Source: an uncultured Bryobacterales bacterium (lineage in GTDB: Bacteria; Acidobacteriota; Terriglobia; Bryobacterales; UBA6623). Taken from it: a stretch of 64,000 bases of DNA. The position numbers and the translations under genes are program-made. Location: positions 62,001 to 126,000 of the forward strand of contig CATOTH010000001.1 of assembly GCA_951813065.1 (NCBI GenBank). Direction: 5' to 3'. How positions within the stretch are numbered: the stretch's first letter is position 1; each line of letters opens with the position of its first letter. This document shows, in pieces, positions 63,322-64,000 of the stretch. The notes beneath the pieces were generated by a model that was given only the letters and a program-made list of their open reading frames with translations, searched no databases and was not told where the DNA came from.

Positions 63322-64000
63322 TTATCCCAGAGCCCGGGTGATCGCCCACCAGCCACCCGTGGCCGCGATCACGACCGAGCAAGGAATCACCACGTAGCGG
63401 CGGTAGCCGACCAGCCGCTCGAACCTGCCGAGCAGCACGAAGGCCACCGCGACGACACTCAGCTGGCCCAGTTCCACACCTAGGTTGAACGATAGCAGCG
63501 CTGTCAGGAACCGACCCTCAGGCATGCCGAGCTCGCTGAGTACACCCGCAAATCCAAGGCCATGCAGGAGGCCGAACGCAAAGACGACCGCAACTCGCCA
63601 TGGCTTGAGCTTCGATGTCGACATGTTCTCGATTGCAACCCAGCAGATCGACAGCGCGATCAGCGTTTCCAACAGCCGTTCCGGGAGGGCCACAATGCCC
63701 TGCATGGAGAGGGCCAGAGTGACTGAATGCGCGACTGTGAACGCCGTGACCTGATAGAGCAGCGGACGCCAGCCGGCATTGAGCAAGAACAGTCCAAGCA
63801 CGAAGAGAATGTGATCGAGTCCCTTGGGCACGATGTGGGTGAAACCCAGTCCCAGATAGGCCGAGAAGACTCCCTGGCGAGGGACGGTTGATGCGCCGCC
63901 CGTCAGCGGGAAGTCCACGCTGGCTTGACCCGGGTCCAGCACTGCGGAATATGGCTCGGCCTGGGTGGGGGTGAGGATCTGCAGCGAAACCGTCTTGTAT
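63322..64000 (-). CDS. HupE/UreJ-type membrane protein (partial)
   Basis: The frame is open to the right edge, so the N-terminus is outside the window. The visible 225 residues begin with an extracytoplasmic segment (YKTVSLQILTPTQAEPYSAV) and continue with six membrane helices: SAYLGLGFTHIVPKGLDHIL (the conserved histidine-rich HxxxGxDHxLF element), YQVTAFTVAHSVTLALS, FAFGLLHGLGFAGVL, LTALLSFNLGVELGQ and others. This fold transports nickel or cobalt in characterised HupE proteins, but the acidobacterial branch is of unsure function. It is the first visible gene of a hupE-moaD-amidohydrolase operon, 52 bp before the moaD-like start. Confidence 0.85.
   Translation of the reverse strand, partial: YKTVSLQILTPTQAEPYSAVLDPGQASVDFPLTGGASTVPRQGVFSAYLGLGFTHIVPKGLDHILFVLGLFLLNAGWRPLLYQVTAFTVAHSVTLALSMQGIVALPERLLETLIALSICWVAIENMSTSKLKPWRVAVVFAFGLLHGLGFAGVLSELGMPEGRFLTALLSFNLGVELGQLSVVAVAFVLLGRFERLVGYRRYVVIPCSVVIAATGGWWAITRALG

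Overview
This 64 kb window is chromosomal DNA from a GC-rich (roughly 60 percent by eye) Gram-negative bacterium, most likely an Acidobacteriota member of the Bryobacterales/Solibacter or Vicinamibacteria type. The indications are three very large TonB-dependent outer-membrane receptors with carboxypeptidase-regulatory N-termini (Oar-like), a VWFA-related secreted protein fused to BON domains, a Bug/TctC-type solute-binding lipoprotein, many Tat- or Sec-exported hydrolases, and single genes scattered among small operons. Lineage is an inference from gene content; no rRNA is present.

Layout. 0-9.7 kb: a solute-binding lipoprotein cut by the left edge, a HAD phosphatase, a MerR regulator, a malic enzyme-phosphotransacetylase fusion, a mini c-type cytochrome, a cyclic-nucleotide-binding/acyltransferase fusion, an alpha/beta hydrolase and a lipoprotein sulfatase. 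9.8-26.5 kb: three TonB receptors, with a 52-residue membrane protein, a convergent pair of large secreted PHP-type hydrolases (DUF3604 and CehA/McbA-like) and a graveyard of decayed higBA-like toxin-antitoxin sequence between them. 26.5-27.6 kb: a complete IS1595-type insertion sequence with 45-bp terminal inverted repeats. 27.7-35.4 kb: a sugar nucleotidyltransferase converging on a seven-gene iron-sulfur operon sufBCDS-sufT-rrf2-mrp. 36.3-42.3 kb: a Tat-exported TIM-barrel protein, a selenocysteine peroxiredoxin read through an in-frame TGA, a BCCT transporter translationally coupled to a luciferase-like flavin enzyme, and a Tat-exported enolase-superfamily protein. 42.5-47.2 kb: a broken MORN-repeat gene, an intact vapBC pair and a penicillin-acylase-family Ntn hydrolase. 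48.1-53.7 kb: TPR protein, grpE, dnaJ and BON-VWA protein as one operon without dnaK. 53.9-61.1 kb: tRNA-Pro(GGG), a Fur-family regulator next to a FHA-GAF-PP2C phosphatase, small membrane proteins, a lipoprotein, and an ECF sigma/anti-sigma/secretin-like triad. 61.2-64 kb: a twice-frameshifted membrane gene, then hupE-like, moaD-like and amidohydrolase genes in one operon cut by the right edge.

The clearest unusual feature is the peroxiredoxin at 37530-38042. Gene finding splits it in two, because its peroxidatic cysteine codon is TGA. A 7-bp hairpin with a GGC apical loop lies 23 nt downstream of that TGA, as expected of a bacterial SECIS. Other points worth a second look are a Mrp/ApbC protein that has lost its CXXC motif inside a suf operon, a MoaD-like protein with residues beyond its diglycine, the paired PHP-type exoenzymes, the cNMP-gated acyltransferase architecture and the decayed toxin-antitoxin remnants.
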